Counted from the first letter of the stretch, positions 1 through 9,364 are shown. The stretch: 64,000 nucleotides of DNA from an uncultured Bacteroides sp. (GCA_900766195.1 CAAFUN010000168.1:1-64000); one strand, 5' to 3'. Notes: generated by a model not told the origin, from the letters alone. Program-made: numbers and translations.

Positions 1-2
1 AA

Positions 3-581
3 GAATTCTTCTGTATAGATTCAAAACCAATAGAGGTTTATTGTATTGCCAGAGCTAAACAATGCAAAGTTGGCAAAGATGATTATGAACGTTCACCTGC
101 ATTTGGATATTGCGCTTTACAAAAGCTTTATTACTATGGCTACAAACTATAAGCAGGCTGTGGATTAAACGGTGTGATACACTCCTTTGATTTGACAAAA
201 GCAAACGTTTATGACATTCATTATCTCCAGGATGTAAAATATGAATATTAGAATTGGAACCTATTGAGTGACAAAGGATAGATTGGAGCTGAGATACAAT
301 TGGATTTGTTTGAAAGTGCTAACATTAAACTGGAAGTACCTTACAAACTCAATCAAAAGAATTGGAAACCAACATTTATTCCTTTTGCTAAAACGAGGAA
401 CAGAATTGAAACACTCTTTTCGCAGATGTGTGACCAGTTCATGATGATAAGGAATTATGCGAAAGACGTCAACGGAATTTTCACTAGGATAATCAGTAAG
501 ATTAGTGCTCTTGCGATTTTGCAGTACATCAACAAAACGAATAACAAACCCATTGAGAGGATTAAATATGTGATAATTTAA
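3..581 (+). pseudogene. IS982-family transposase remnant, 5' truncated by window edge
   Basis: One reading frame starting at base 3 encodes recognisable IS982-type transposase sequence, including SPAFGYCALQKLYYYGYKL and, near the end, RIETLFSQMCDQFMMIRNYA and ISALAILQYINK. It is interrupted by in-frame stops at 150-152 (TAA), 249-251 (TAG) and 279-281 (TAG), so it cannot make a full transposase. The first stop falls where family members usually continue with His-Ala after YGYKL. The beginning lies outside the window. I did not find clear terminal inverted repeats. It sits downstream of thrC and is convergent with it. The family call is from memory of IS982/IS1187-like proteins. Confidence 0.8.
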
Positions 582-667
582 TTCTGCCAATGGGCTTAGA
601 ATACTGTTATAGTATGATTACAGAAATGAGTATATACGATCTTAATATCTTAGATTACAAAAAGATT

Positions 668-1972
668 TCAGTCTTGTACTCTCATTAGATATGCTTTAAA
701 ATCAGCAAAGTTTTTAGACATCAACAAGCTCTTCTTTTCGCCTTGCATGAAGGCCTTTAATTTGGAAGGAATCTCTACCGCTTCACCTATAATACCTTTC
801 ACAGTATCCAGAAATTTAGCAGGATGGGCCGTTTCCAGAAATACCCCTGTCTCACCCGGTAATAGGTCTTCTTCCAGCGCACGATATCCACAAGCGCCAT
901 GAGGGTCGAGCAAATAATGAGATGACTTCCACACTTTACGCATAGTTTCAGCAATCTGTTCATCGGTATAAGCAGCACCGCTGATTTCGGTGGAAATAGC
1001 AGCATGGCTTCCGGCGTAAAGATCGAGCACACGAACAAAGTTACTTGGTTCACCCACGTCCATAGCGTTGGCAATGGTAGCTACTGAAGGACGAGGAGAA
1101 TAAATCCCCGTCTTGAGGTATTGATAAAAGATATCATTACGATTATTGGCAGCAATGAATCGCTTAATGGGTAGCCCCATCCGCTTGGCAAATAATCCGG
1201 CAGTTATATTACCAAAGTTGCCGCTTGGCACACACATAACCACATTTTCTGCTTTACCTATTCGTTTCAACTGGGCATAAGCATAGAAATAATAGAATGC
1301 CTGAGGCAGAAAACGAGCTACATTAATGGAATTGGCACTGGTGAGCTGCATGTGTTCATTGAGTTCCTTATCCAGAAAGGCTAATTTAACCAAAGCCTGG
1401 CAATCGTCAAATGTCCCGTCCACTTCGAGTGCCGTGATGTTTTGTCCCAAAGTGGTAAACTGTTTCTCTTGTATCTCACTGACCTTCCCTTTGGGATAAA
1501 GCACATAGACATGAATGCCTTCTACACCGAGGAAACCATTTGCTACAGCACTACCGGTATCACCGGAAGTAGCCACCAGCACATTGACCTTCTTTTTACC
1601 TTCTTTCTTTATAAAGTAACCTAACAAGCGCGCCATAAAACGACCACCCACATCTTTGAAAGCCAATGTGGGGCCATGAAACAGTTCCAGCGAATAAACC
1701 GAGTTCACCGGTACCAAAGGCACATCAAAACTAAGTGTGTCGTAAACAATTTGCTTTAAGGTATCAGCAGGCACATCTTCACCAAAGAAAGCATCCGCCA
1801 CACGATAAGCTATTTCTTGAAATGAAAGTGTGTCAATGCTGTCATAAAACTCCTGAGGCAACACTTTTATCATTTGAGGCATATAAAGCCCCTTATCCGA
1901 AGCAAGCCCTTTTACAACAGCCTCTTCCAGAGAAGCTTCAAGAGCTTGCTTGTTTGTACTGTAATATCTCAT
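668..1972 (-). CDS. thrC: Threonine synthase
   Basis: PLP-dependent lyase converting O-phosphohomoserine to threonine, the last step of threonine synthesis in the cytoplasm. The protein (434 aa) begins MRYYSTNKQALEASLEEAV, the typical threonine synthase N-terminus, and contains the PLP-lysine motif HGPTLAFKDVGGRFMARLL and the phosphate-binding motif VATSGDTGSAVANGF. The frame stays open three codons upstream to a TTG, but the ATG at 1972 matches the usual start. The gene lies 14 nt after the apgM-like gene and is the last gene of a thrA-apgM-thrC operon. No clear terminator was seen between it and the transposase remnant. Confidence 0.95.
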   Translation of the reverse strand: MRYYSTNKQALEASLEEAVVKGLASDKGLYMPQMIKVLPQEFYDSIDTLSFQEIAYRVADAFFGEDVPADTLKQIVYDTLSFDVPLVPVNSVYSLELFHGPTLAFKDVGGRFMARLLGYFIKKEGKKKVNVLVATSGDTGSAVANGFLGVEGIHVYVLYPKGKVSEIQEKQFTTLGQNITALEVDGTFDDCQALVKLAFLDKELNEHMQLTSANSINVARFLPQAFYYFYAYAQLKRIGKAENVVMCVPSGNFGNITAGLFAKRMGLPIKRFIAANNRNDIFYQYLKTGIYSPRPSVATIANAMDVGEPSNFVRVLDLYAGSHAAISTEISGAAYTDEQIAETMRKVWKSSHYLLDPHGACGYRALEEDLLPGETGVFLETAHPAKFLDTVKGIIGEAVEIPSKLKAFMQGEKKSLLMSKNFADFKAYLMRVQD

Positions 1973-1986
1973 TATCGTCAACCTTT

Positions 1987-3237
1987 TTAGTACTTCATAA
2001 ACAAATTAATAAACTCATCCTCTTTCAATACTCCGTAACTTCCCTCGCATGCAGCTACTTCGTCATAAGTCTGCACCTCATCCGGTTCAATGCCCGGATA
2101 CCAAATTAAGAAAGGAATAGGGTCGGATGTATGTGTACGCAGTTCACAAGGTGTGGGGTGATCCGGCAATACAGCAATAGCCACTGGTTCGTTCCAATCT
2201 TTCACTGCTTCATAAATAGGCCCTACAGCACGTTTATCTAAATTTTCAATGGTCAACAGCTTTAAATCAACGTCGCCCTCATGTCCGGCCTCATCACTCG
2301 CTTCAATATGCAGGTAAACAAAATCATCTGTCTTTAAAGCTTCCAAAGCTGCTGCAACTTTATTTTCATAGTTCGTATCATACAAACCGGTAGCTCCTTC
2401 CACTGTTATTCGGCGCAATCCGGCATAATAGCCAATACCGTTGATCAAATCGACAGCAGATATGACTGCACCACGTTTGAGTTGAGGGAACTTGTCCGAA
2501 AGCTGTTCCATCTGCGGACGATAGCCCGGGCTCCAAGGCCAGATACTATTTGCAGGATCTTTACCTTCGGATATTCGTTTTAAGTTGATCGGATGATTCT
2601 TAAGAAGTTCCTGCGAACGCAGAATTAAATCGTTAATCAAATCGGCTGTTTGTTGCGGAGTCAAATCAGTTCCATTTTCAGGAATAGTGATATTCTCTGC
2701 TCCTGATATTGGCTTCACCAGCAAAGGCCGGAAAGGTTTAAGCGGAACATCGTGCGGCGGCGTACAATCCAATCGTTTATCGCCACCCTTTATTACCAAT
2801 AAATGGCGGTATTGCACTCCAGTATAAAAGCGTACCCGATCATCACCCAAGTGTTCTTCCAAATACTTTATCAGTACATCCGCTTCCTCGGTAGTGATAT
2901 GTCCGGCAGAATGATTTTTGATATTATCATTCTCAACACAGATTAAGTTGCAACGCATTGCCATCTCTCCGGGTTTCAGATCAATGCCGATGCTTGCAGC
3001 CTCTAAAGCACCACGACCCTCATAGACTTTTGAAAGGTCGTATCCCATTACAGACATATTTGCAACCTCACTTCCGGGATGGAATCCTTCGGGTACAGTC
3101 ATCAGACGTCCCGATCGCCCCATTCGGGCAAGCATGTCCATATACGGTGTCTTTGCATATTGCAGCAAGGTTTTGTTATCCAGTGACTTCACAGGCCAGT
3201 CGGCCATGCCGTCACCTAATATGATGATATGTTTCAT
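1987..3237 (-). CDS. ApgM-family phosphotransfer enzyme, candidate homoserine kinase
   Basis: Alkaline-phosphatase-superfamily protein (416 aa) of the archaeal-type cofactor-independent phosphoglycerate mutase family. It starts MKHIIILGDGMADWPVKSL and has the conserved PGSEVANMSVMGYD and HIEASDEAGHEGD blocks plus a late LPDHPTPC metal-binding region. An ATG at 3237 is preferred over an in-frame GTG at 3255. It lies between thrA (23 nt away) and thrC (14 nt away), and no ThrB-type GHMP kinase is present in this operon. Family members in this context are annotated as proposed homoserine kinases. The product is therefore either a mutase or, more likely by context, the enzyme phosphorylating homoserine; the sequence alone does not settle it. 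Confidence 0.82.
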   Translation of the reverse strand: MKHIIILGDGMADWPVKSLDNKTLLQYAKTPYMDMLARMGRSGRLMTVPEGFHPGSEVANMSVMGYDLSKVYEGRGALEAASIGIDLKPGEMAMRCNLICVENDNIKNHSAGHITTEEADVLIKYLEEHLGDDRVRFYTGVQYRHLLVIKGGDKRLDCTPPHDVPLKPFRPLLVKPISGAENITIPENGTDLTPQQTADLINDLILRSQELLKNHPINLKRISEGKDPANSIWPWSPGYRPQMEQLSDKFPQLKRGAVISAVDLINGIGYYAGLRRITVEGATGLYDTNYENKVAAALEALKTDDFVYLHIEASDEAGHEGDVDLKLLTIENLDKRAVGPIYEAVKDWNEPVAIAVLPDHPTPCELRTHTSDPIPFLIWYPGIEPDEVQTYDEVAACEGSYGVLKEDEFINLFMKY

Positions 3238-3260
3238 TCCTTTATTTTTTATCACACCTA

Positions 3261-5693
3261 TTATACATTTGCAATGCTCATGATATCGGCAAATACTCCG
3301 GCAGCAGTTACTCCTGCACCTGCACCGTAACCTTGTATCATCATCGGATATTCTTTGTAACGTTCAGTTGTAAGTAAAATGATGTTATTACTCCCCTCCA
3401 ATCCATAGAATGGATGATCGGTACCAACTTCCATCAATCCGACAGATGCTTTGCCATTCTCCAGCTTGGCCACAAAACGCCAATGTTTATGCTCATGCTC
3501 AAGTACTTGCCGACGAGCTTCAAAATCAGCATCAAGACTAGGTACACGCTTCCAAAAGTCATCCAGAGAGCCTTCAAAGAAATCATCAGGCACAAAAAGC
3601 ATTTTCTCCACATCCGACTGCTCCAAACGATAACCGGCTTCACGCGCAAGTATCACCAACTTACGAATCACATCCTTTCCACTCAGATCAATGCGTGGGT
3701 CAGGCTCTGAATAACGTTCTTCCTGCGCCATACGAATTGTCTTGCTAAAAGGAATATCCGCACTTAGTTTATTAAATATATAATTCAATGTCCCACTCAA
3801 CACCGCCTCTATTTTCAGAATTTTATCTCCGCTATGAATGAGATCGTTAATTGTATTGATGATAGGCAGCCCTGCTCCCACATTCGTTTCGAAAAGGTAC
3901 TTTACTCCACGTTCACGAGCTATCTGTTTTAATTCACGATAGTTTTCATATTCTGAAGATGCAGCTATTTTATTGGCTGCTACTACTGAAATATTATGTG
4001 ATAGCAGATCTTTATACAACGAAGCTACTCCGGCATTTGCCGTACAATCAACAAATACTGAATTGAAGATATTCATGCCGATTATCTCATCACGCAACGT
4101 TTCAATAGTGCTCTTCTGTCCTTTGGTTTTTAGTTCTTCGCGGAAGTCTTTCAAATCAAAGCCCTCCCGACTAAAGATTGCCTTCTCTGCATCAGCAATA
4201 CCTACAATATGAAGTTTCAAGCCGTTTTCAAGCATCAATTTTTGCTGCTGACATCTGATTTGTTCAATCAAGCTTCCACCCACTGTACCCACACCGCAAA
4301 TGAAAAGGTTCAGCACCTGATATTCCGACAAGAAAAATGAATCATGAATTACATTCAATGACTTGCGTAGAGACTTACTTTCTATGACAAAAGAGATGTT
4401 GGTCTCTGAAGCACCCTGCGCACAAGCAATCACATTGATACCGTTACGACCAAGTGTACCAAATAGCTTTCCGGCAATGCCCGGCGTATGTTTCATATTT
4501 TCACCAACAATAGCCACTGTTGCCAAATTTTTCTCCGCTTGTATAGGAGAAATCTCTCCCATTTCAATCTCCTTAGCAAATTCTTCATTCAGTACCTCAC
4601 AAGCCAGATCAGCATCTGCATTACGTACACCAATGGAAGTAGAATTCTCGGAAGAGGCCTGTGATACAAGGAATACGCTAATGCCATTCTTCGCCAACGC
4701 CTTAAAAATACGATAATTCACTCCGATTACGCCTACCATACCAAGCCCTTGAACTGTGATAAGACTTGTATCATTAATAGAAGAAATACCCTTTATTGCC
4801 TTACATAATGGGTTGGATACGTCTTTTTTGATTATAGTTCCTGTTCCCTCGGGATTAAATGTATTCTTTACCAGAATTGGAATATTCTTGTGGCATACCG
4901 GGTATATAGTTGGCGGATAAACCACTTTTGCACCAAAATTGCAAAGTTCGGTAGCTTCCACATAGCTCAATTCGCTAATGGTATAAGCACTCTGTATGAC
5001 ACGCGGATCGGCAGTCATAAAGCCGTCTACATCAGTCCATATTTCCAAGACTTCTGCATCAAGAGCAGCTGCTATGATCGCAGCAGTATAATCGGAACCG
5101 CCACGTCCCAGGTTTGTTACATCACCGCTTGTCTTATCTGTTGAGATAAAACCGGGAACCAGCGATCTCTGAGGAAGAGGTTTAAAAGCTTCACGAACTA
5201 ATTCGTTAGTAAGTTCTGTATCTAGAACATGTTTGGAATGCTTGGTTTCGGTTTTTATAAATTTACGTGAATCAAACCATTTGGCACCTGTTAGCTCTGC
5301 TACAATAATGGAGGATAAACGTTCGCCGTAACTAACAATAGTATCGGATGTTTTCGGAGATAAGTCTTTTATAAGATATATGCCTTGGAAGATTCCTCTA
5401 AGTTCGTTAAGTAATTCGCCTATCTGACGTTGTAATTCTATTTGCGCTTCACCGGGAGGAATTATCTCTTTTATCATTTCAACATGACGATAGACAATTT
5501 CACGGAACTCATTCTCATAGGTAGAATCACCCGAAGCTGCCATCTTTGACGTGCTGATTAATTTATCCGTGATACCACCTAAAGCGGAAACAATCACTAT
5601 AACCGGTTCTTCTACTGCTTCTACAATTCTCTTTACATTCAAAATACTTTTCGCGGAACCTACGGATGTTCCGCCGAATTTCATTACCTTCAT
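3261..5693 (-). CDS. thrA: Bifunctional aspartokinase / homoserine dehydrogenase
   Basis: Fusion enzyme (810 aa) carrying the first and third steps of the aspartate pathway towards threonine and methionine. Residues 1 to about 290 are aspartokinase: KFGGTSVGS at the N-terminus and GRGGSDYTA in the middle. ACT-type regulatory sequence follows (about 310-455, with VTVQGLGMVGVIGV and VAIVGENMKHTPGIAGK). The homoserine dehydrogenase part begins near residue 465 with the nucleotide-binding motif LFICGVGTVGGSLIEQI and includes AANKIA and the SGTLNYIFN segment. Length matches E. coli ThrA. It is the first gene of the thr operon, 125 nt downstream of a short Thr-rich leader ORF. The ACT domains suggest allosteric feedback inhibition, probably by threonine. 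Confidence 0.96.
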   Translation of the reverse strand: MKVMKFGGTSVGSAKSILNVKRIVEAVEEPVIVIVSALGGITDKLISTSKMAASGDSTYENEFREIVYRHVEMIKEIIPPGEAQIELQRQIGELLNELRGIFQGIYLIKDLSPKTSDTIVSYGERLSSIIVAELTGAKWFDSRKFIKTETKHSKHVLDTELTNELVREAFKPLPQRSLVPGFISTDKTSGDVTNLGRGGSDYTAAIIAAALDAEVLEIWTDVDGFMTADPRVIQSAYTISELSYVEATELCNFGAKVVYPPTIYPVCHKNIPILVKNTFNPEGTGTIIKKDVSNPLCKAIKGISSINDTSLITVQGLGMVGVIGVNYRIFKALAKNGISVFLVSQASSENSTSIGVRNADADLACEVLNEEFAKEIEMGEISPIQAEKNLATVAIVGENMKHTPGIAGKLFGTLGRNGINVIACAQGASETNISFVIESKSLRKSLNVIHDSFFLSEYQVLNLFICGVGTVGGSLIEQIRCQQQKLMLENGLKLHIVGIADAEKAIFSREGFDLKDFREELKTKGQKSTIETLRDEIIGMNIFNSVFVDCTANAGVASLYKDLLSHNISVVAANKIAASSEYENYRELKQIARERGVKYLFETNVGAGLPIINTINDLIHSGDKILKIEAVLSGTLNYIFNKLSADIPFSKTIRMAQEERYSEPDPRIDLSGKDVIRKLVILAREAGYRLEQSDVEKMLFVPDDFFEGSLDDFWKRVPSLDADFEARRQVLEHEHKHWRFVAKLENGKASVGLMEVGTDHPFYGLEGSNNIILLTTERYKEYPMMIQGYGAGAGVTAAGVFADIMSIANV

Positions 5694-5728
5694 CTTATGG
5701 TGTTATAAAGTTGATACATGGTGTCTGA

Positions 5729-5749
5729 AACAGGAATCGATATCCTGTT
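5729..5749 (-). promoter_or_regulatory. Hairpin in the thrA leader
   Basis: On the transcribed strand AACAGGA and TCCTGTT form a perfect 7-bp stem around a 7-nt loop, 36 nt before the thrA start codon. It is not followed by a U-run, so it is not a classical terminator. It may be part of a leader fold that alternates with structures nearer the leader peptide, or may influence thrA translation. Confidence 0.45.
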
Positions 5750-5818
5750 GTTATGACAATACTAAAACTAAAATAATTGCTGAAAATAGTGTAACACGTA
5801 GAAACACAAATACTATCC

Positions 5819-5881
5819 CTAACCCCTAAGGGTTGTGGTCATACACATGGATGTGACTGTATGAGGATAGTAATTATTCAT
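5819..5881 (-). CDS. Thr-rich leader peptide of the thr operon
   Basis: A 20-codon ORF in the thrA leader reads MNNYYPHTVTSMCMTTTLRG. Threonine fills 5 of 20 positions, including three consecutive Thr codons near the end, and there are two internal Met codons. It begins about 37 nt downstream of a -7 box at 5918-5925 and ends 125 nt before thrA. A short dyad, AACCC-TTAG-GGGTT on the coding strand (5821-5834), overlaps its last codons, and a further hairpin lies at 5729-5749. The layout parallels ThrL of E. coli, where ribosome stalling at Thr codons controls readthrough. Attenuation itself is inferred; I could not define a clear terminator followed by a U-run. Confidence 0.6.
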   Translation of the reverse strand: MNNYYPHTVTSMCMTTTLRG

Positions 5882-5917
5882 AATCTCTGTTTCTATCGTT
5901 TCTTTGATAAGTGTGTG

Positions 5918-5925
5918 CAAAAATA
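5918..5925 (-). promoter_or_regulatory. Promoter -7 box of the thr operon
   Basis: TATTTTTG matches the Bacteroides TAnnTTTG -7 consensus. It places a transcript start near 5911, upstream of the leader ORF. No good -33 TTTG was found at the usual spacing. Confidence 0.55.
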
Positions 5926-6168
5926 GCAATAAAAATATTCAATCTATCACTTTTCCAAAGTTTTTTGCAATAAAATATCAAGAGACACTATAAAAAGGAT
6001 AAAAGGAAACTATAAATAAGTGCGAAAAGAAAATCATTTCTAAAATAATACCAGGCATTTCTTTCGGCACCTCAAAGCTAAATTAGTTTTCTTTGATATT
6101 GGGAAAGAAAACAAGTAGAAAATTAGCCAAGAATTTATCATTATGACATATATAAAAAGTTATTTCAT

Positions 6169-6176
6169 TATATTTG
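6169..6176 (+). promoter_or_regulatory. Promoter -7 box of ansA
   Basis: TATATTTG fits TAnnTTTG exactly and lies 21 nt upstream of the ansA ATG. It overlaps an in-frame TTG at 6174, which argues that translation begins at 6198. Confidence 0.6.
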
Positions 6177-6197
6177 CGACAAAACAAAGGATCAAAG

Positions 6198-7241
6198 ATG
6201 ATGTCATACACAAATAACACTTCCGTTTTGTTAATTTATACCGGTGGAACCATTGGTATGATAGAAAATCCTGAAACAGGTGCTTTGGAGAATTTTAATT
6301 TGGAACAGTTACAGAAACAAGTTCCAGAACTCCATAAATTTTCTTTTCATATTGATACTTATCAGTTTGATCCTCCCATGGATTCATCCGATATGGATCC
6401 AGATGCCTGGCGTAAATTAGTACATATCATCAGTGATAATTACCACCAATACGCAGGATTCGTCATTCTGCACGGTACAGATACCATGGCTTATACCGCT
6501 TCATCCCTTAGTTTTATGCTCGAAGGACTCGGCAAACCTGTAATTCTGACTGGTTCCCAACTCCCTATTGGCGTGCTGAGGACAGACGGGAAGGAAAATC
6601 TGCTGACTAGTATTGAAATAGCCGGTGCACAGAATGAAGAAGGACAACCCATGGTGCCCGAAGTTTGCATATTCTTTGAAAACCATCTGATGCGGGGTAA
6701 CCGTACCACGAAAATGAATGCTGAAAATTTCAATGCGTTTCGCTCATTCAACTATCCAGTATTGGCAACGGCAGGAATACATATCAAATATGGTAGTAAT
6801 ATCCGTAAGTTACCTTCGGGAAATCTCTCTCTCTATCCTCATTACTTATTGGACACAAACATTGCCATTCTTAAACTTTTCCCCGGTATACAGGAAAGTG
6901 TAGTGTCAAGTATATTAGGCATAAAAGGATTGAGAGCTGTAGTACTTGAAACTTACGGCTCGGGTAATGCACCACGCAAAGCATGGTTTATCCGTCGCTT
7001 GCGTGAAGCTTGCAATGAAGGCATTGTCATTGTCAATGTCACACAATGCAATGCCGGTACGGTTGAGATGGATCGCTATGAAACGGGCTATCAGCTATTA
7101 CAAGCAGGAGTAGTCTGTGGATATGACAGCACCACAGAGTCGGCTGTTACCAAACTGATGTTTCTATTAGGCCACGGCTACGATGCTGAAGAAGTAAGAG
7201 AACGCATGAGTCTGCCGATAGCTGGAGAAATCAGTGTATGA
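6198..7241 (+). CDS. ansA: Type I L-asparaginase
   Basis: Hydrolyses asparagine to aspartate and ammonia; type I enzymes are cytoplasmic and no signal peptide is present here. The protein (about 347 aa) has the first catalytic Thr in LLIYTGGTIGMIE and the second Thr-Asp pair in VILHGTDTMAYTASSLSFML, followed by PVILTGSQLPIG and a C-terminal ETYGSGNAP motif. The frame is open upstream to a TTG at 6174, but that codon overlaps the -7 box, so the ATG at 6198 (or the adjacent ATG at 6201) is the likely start. It is divergent from the thr operon and probably monocistronic. Its product, aspartate, is the precursor of that pathway. Confidence 0.93.
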   Translation: MMSYTNNTSVLLIYTGGTIGMIENPETGALENFNLEQLQKQVPELHKFSFHIDTYQFDPPMDSSDMDPDAWRKLVHIISDNYHQYAGFVILHGTDTMAYTASSLSFMLEGLGKPVILTGSQLPIGVLRTDGKENLLTSIEIAGAQNEEGQPMVPEVCIFFENHLMRGNRTTKMNAENFNAFRSFNYPVLATAGIHIKYGSNIRKLPSGNLSLYPHYLLDTNIAILKLFPGIQESVVSSILGIKGLRAVVLETYGSGNAPRKAWFIRRLREACNEGIVIVNVTQCNAGTVEMDRYETGYQLLQAGVVCGYDSTTESAVTKLMFLLGHGYDAEEVRERMSLPIAGEISV

Positions 7242-7309
7242 GTAATTCATTGTACATCTCTCTGACAGCATAGTTGCTAAAGAGAATTCTTTCACTTAAA
7301 AAAAAGAGC

Positions 7310-7339
7310 TATCTTTATGCTTTTTATCACATAAAGATA
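7310..7339 (+). promoter_or_regulatory. Dyad just upstream of the recombinase gene
   Basis: TATCTTTATG and CATAAAGATA form a perfect 10-bp inverted repeat around 10 nt, ending 5 nt before the recombinase ATG at 7345. The left arm contains TATCTTTA, one base from a -7 consensus. It could be an operator over the recombinase promoter or a weak hairpin in its leader. Confidence 0.4.
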
Positions 7340-7344
7340 ATCTT

Positions 7345-8344
7345 ATGAAAACAATTTCATTAAAACAATTTACAACTTATTTAATCCTTGATTTAAAAAA
7401 TAAAGGTCGCTATGGAACCGCTCATGTTTATAGTAGCGTATTACACTCCATTACAGAATATGCTGATGATAATTTCCCTATTCAGCAAATAACCCCCACT
7501 TTTTTGAAGAGATATGAGCAATATTTAATTAATGTAAAAGGATTAAAATGGAATACTTCATCCACATATTTACGCTGTTTACAAACCATTTATAATAAAG
7601 CGTTAGAATCTGGACTTACGACTTTTATTCCATGCCTATTTAAGGAAGTATTTACAGGGGTTATGCGTAATCATCATCGTGCTTTACCATCATCTGAAAT
7701 ACGCCGCTTACTTAGTTAACTCTACAGTTCCTATAGAGAACAAAGAATCTCATTCCGAGAAAGAAAAAATACCTTATTCAGTAAAAAGGGCAAGCGATTA
7801 TCTTGAACTTATGCTCAGACTACGTGGTCTTTCATTTATAGACCTTGCTTTTCTGAAAAAAAACGACTATTCTGAAGAGTATTTGACACTTCGTCGACAA
7901 AAAACGGGCATAACTTTACGTATACATGTATCAAAAGAAGCATCAAAGCTAATAAATTTACATTATAATCCTGATTCAAAATCTCCTTATTTACTGGACA
8001 TTCTCAACGGTAATTTAAGAGGATATGCCGCTTACTGTGACTACCAAAACAAGTTACGTAATTTAAACGCAGCATTAAAACGATTGGCGATGTATAGTCA
8101 TGTACAAAAAGCAGTAAGCAGCTATTGTGCACGCCACACTTGGGCTACACAAGCTAAATATTGCGGGGTGCCCATTCCTATTATATCAGAAGGACTCGGG
8201 CACACTTCAGTGACAACGACTGAAGCTTATCTTAAATCTTTTGATAATTATATATTAGATTCTGCAAACGAAGAGGTTATAAACTATATTTTCAGTGGAA
8301 ACAAACGAAATAAAGATTCTATAATATACCAACCAACAGCCTAA
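7345..8344 (+). pseudogene. Tyrosine recombinase (DNA invertase type), frameshifted
   Basis: Two overlapping frames together make one phage-integrase-like recombinase. The first (7345-7719, 124 aa) is an N-terminal SAM-like core-binding domain, with TFLKRYEQYLINVKGLKWNT and TYLRCLQTIYNKALE. It ends at a TAG where the next frame, open from before 7679, continues. The second part carries the catalytic domain: Arg in LMLRLRGLSFIDLAFL, His-Arg region SSYCARHTWATQAK, and His/Tyr in GLGHTSVTTTEAYL. Moving from the first frame to the second needs a +1 shift near 7705-7719, with no homopolymer run there. Intact relatives are single proteins of about 300-400 aa. It lies directly beside the inverted repeats at 8367 and 9343, the usual place of a Bacteroides invertase. 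It may be a true pseudogene or a sequencing error. Confidence 0.8.
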
Positions 8345-8366
8345 TAACTAGACTACTAAAGCAATG

Positions 8367-8388
8367 TTACTTCATAAGTAACGGAAAA
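8367..8388 (+). repeat. Left inverted repeat of the invertible segment
   Basis: This 22-bp sequence begins TTACTTCATAAGTAAC and ends GGAAAA. It recurs exactly, in reverse complement, at 9343-9364. With the preceding G it contains a perfect internal dyad, GTTAC-N7-GTAAC, as expected for a tyrosine-recombinase core site. Similarity stops sharply on both sides of the 22 bp. Confidence 0.9.
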
Positions 8389-9342
8389 TTAGAAATTTGA
8401 CTATGAGAACAGTACCTTAATGAAACTATTCTCAATCTTTTATGATTGGTTAATAAAGTAGTATATTAAAAGATTGATTTAAACTGAATTAGATGTTTTT
8501 TTTGAATTCGCTTTTATAAAGCATAGCTAAGAAAATATTTTGTCATTTTTTGCTATGGTGTATTGCTAAAATAATAGTGATATTGGTGATGTTATATTTC
8601 TATTTCGTTGAAGTATGTAGCTATTTAATGGAATAAAAAATATTTATATACGAAAGCTTAATTTTCAACTCCAAAAAATATTCGTTTAAATAAAAGACAA
8701 AAATGCTTTCAACTTGTTAGCGATATTAGGTTACTGGATATTAAACTTTCCAATCGAGTTATGTTTTTCTTAAGTATATATCAATCAATAAGTCTAGAAA
8801 ATACCGTTTTAATTCTTTTAGAGTATTTACAAAAATGATAAATAGAGACTTCTTTATCATTTTAAAAAGTTTTACCATGAGCTGTAGACGCACTCATTAA
8901 GCTTTATATTTGTTATTATATTAGAGAAGTACGATTTGTATCTGTCCAATCAATTGAAGAGACTGTTTCTATTGCTAATTCTTAGAGTACAAGCTGTCAA
9001 ACTAAGAGTGATAATTTATAAATTAAAAAATTTTGAACTATGTCCAAGAAGTGTGATATTTCTTACTTAAATATATTAAAGCATTAGAAAAATACTTGCA
9101 TTTTCTAGAAATAATAGCAATTAATGTATATAAATTGTGCATACAAGGAATATATATCATATGTCTGAATGATCCTAATCTGCAAGTTGTTCCTTTATTA
9201 TATGCAATTTTCTACGAGTCAATAATTTAGCTTTTCTATTTAATCAATAGAAATTCTTATATCTTATGCTCTTTTTTGATATATTTTTATCTATTATTTA
9301 ATTTAAATGTATATTTTTGCCGAGAAAATTATTTATTTTGCG
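8389..9342. other. Invertible segment with promoter, no gene
   Basis: This 954-bp, very AT-rich stretch lies between perfect 22-bp inverted repeats. I see no credible coding sequence in it. Near the right end a TAnnTTTG box at 9312-9319 points out across the right repeat to the fimbrial operon. Near the left end I found no matching box on the minus strand, so inversion would remove the promoter from the operon and aim it at the recombinase 3' end. A second TAnnTTTG match (TATATTTG, 8905-8912) lies in the middle without a -33 partner. I infer a phase-variation switch shown in the ON orientation. The segment is longer than the few hundred base pairs often seen in such switches. Confidence 0.75.
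9312..9319 (+). promoter_or_regulatory. Promoter -7 box inside the invertible segment, driving the fimbrial operon
   Basis: TATTTTTG fits TAnnTTTG. The predicted transcript start near 9326 lies just inside the right inverted repeat, about 80 nt before the first operon ATG at 9408. No convincing -33 element was found at 19-21 bp. Confidence 0.55.
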
Positions 9343-9364
9343 TTTTCCGTTACTTATGAAGTAA
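9343..9364 (-). repeat. Right inverted repeat of the invertible segment
   Basis: Exact reverse complement of 8367-8388. It lies between the outward promoter box and the first gene of the fimbrial operon, the arrangement of an invertible promoter. Confidence 0.9.

Noticed and set aside
3..581. Functional insertion sequence
   Set aside because: Three in-frame stops interrupt the transposase frame and the other end is outside the window.
8905..8912. Second promoter in the middle of the invertible segment
   Set aside because: TATATTTG matches the -7 box but has no -33 partner and no gene within 450 bp downstream; in such AT-rich DNA a chance match is likely.
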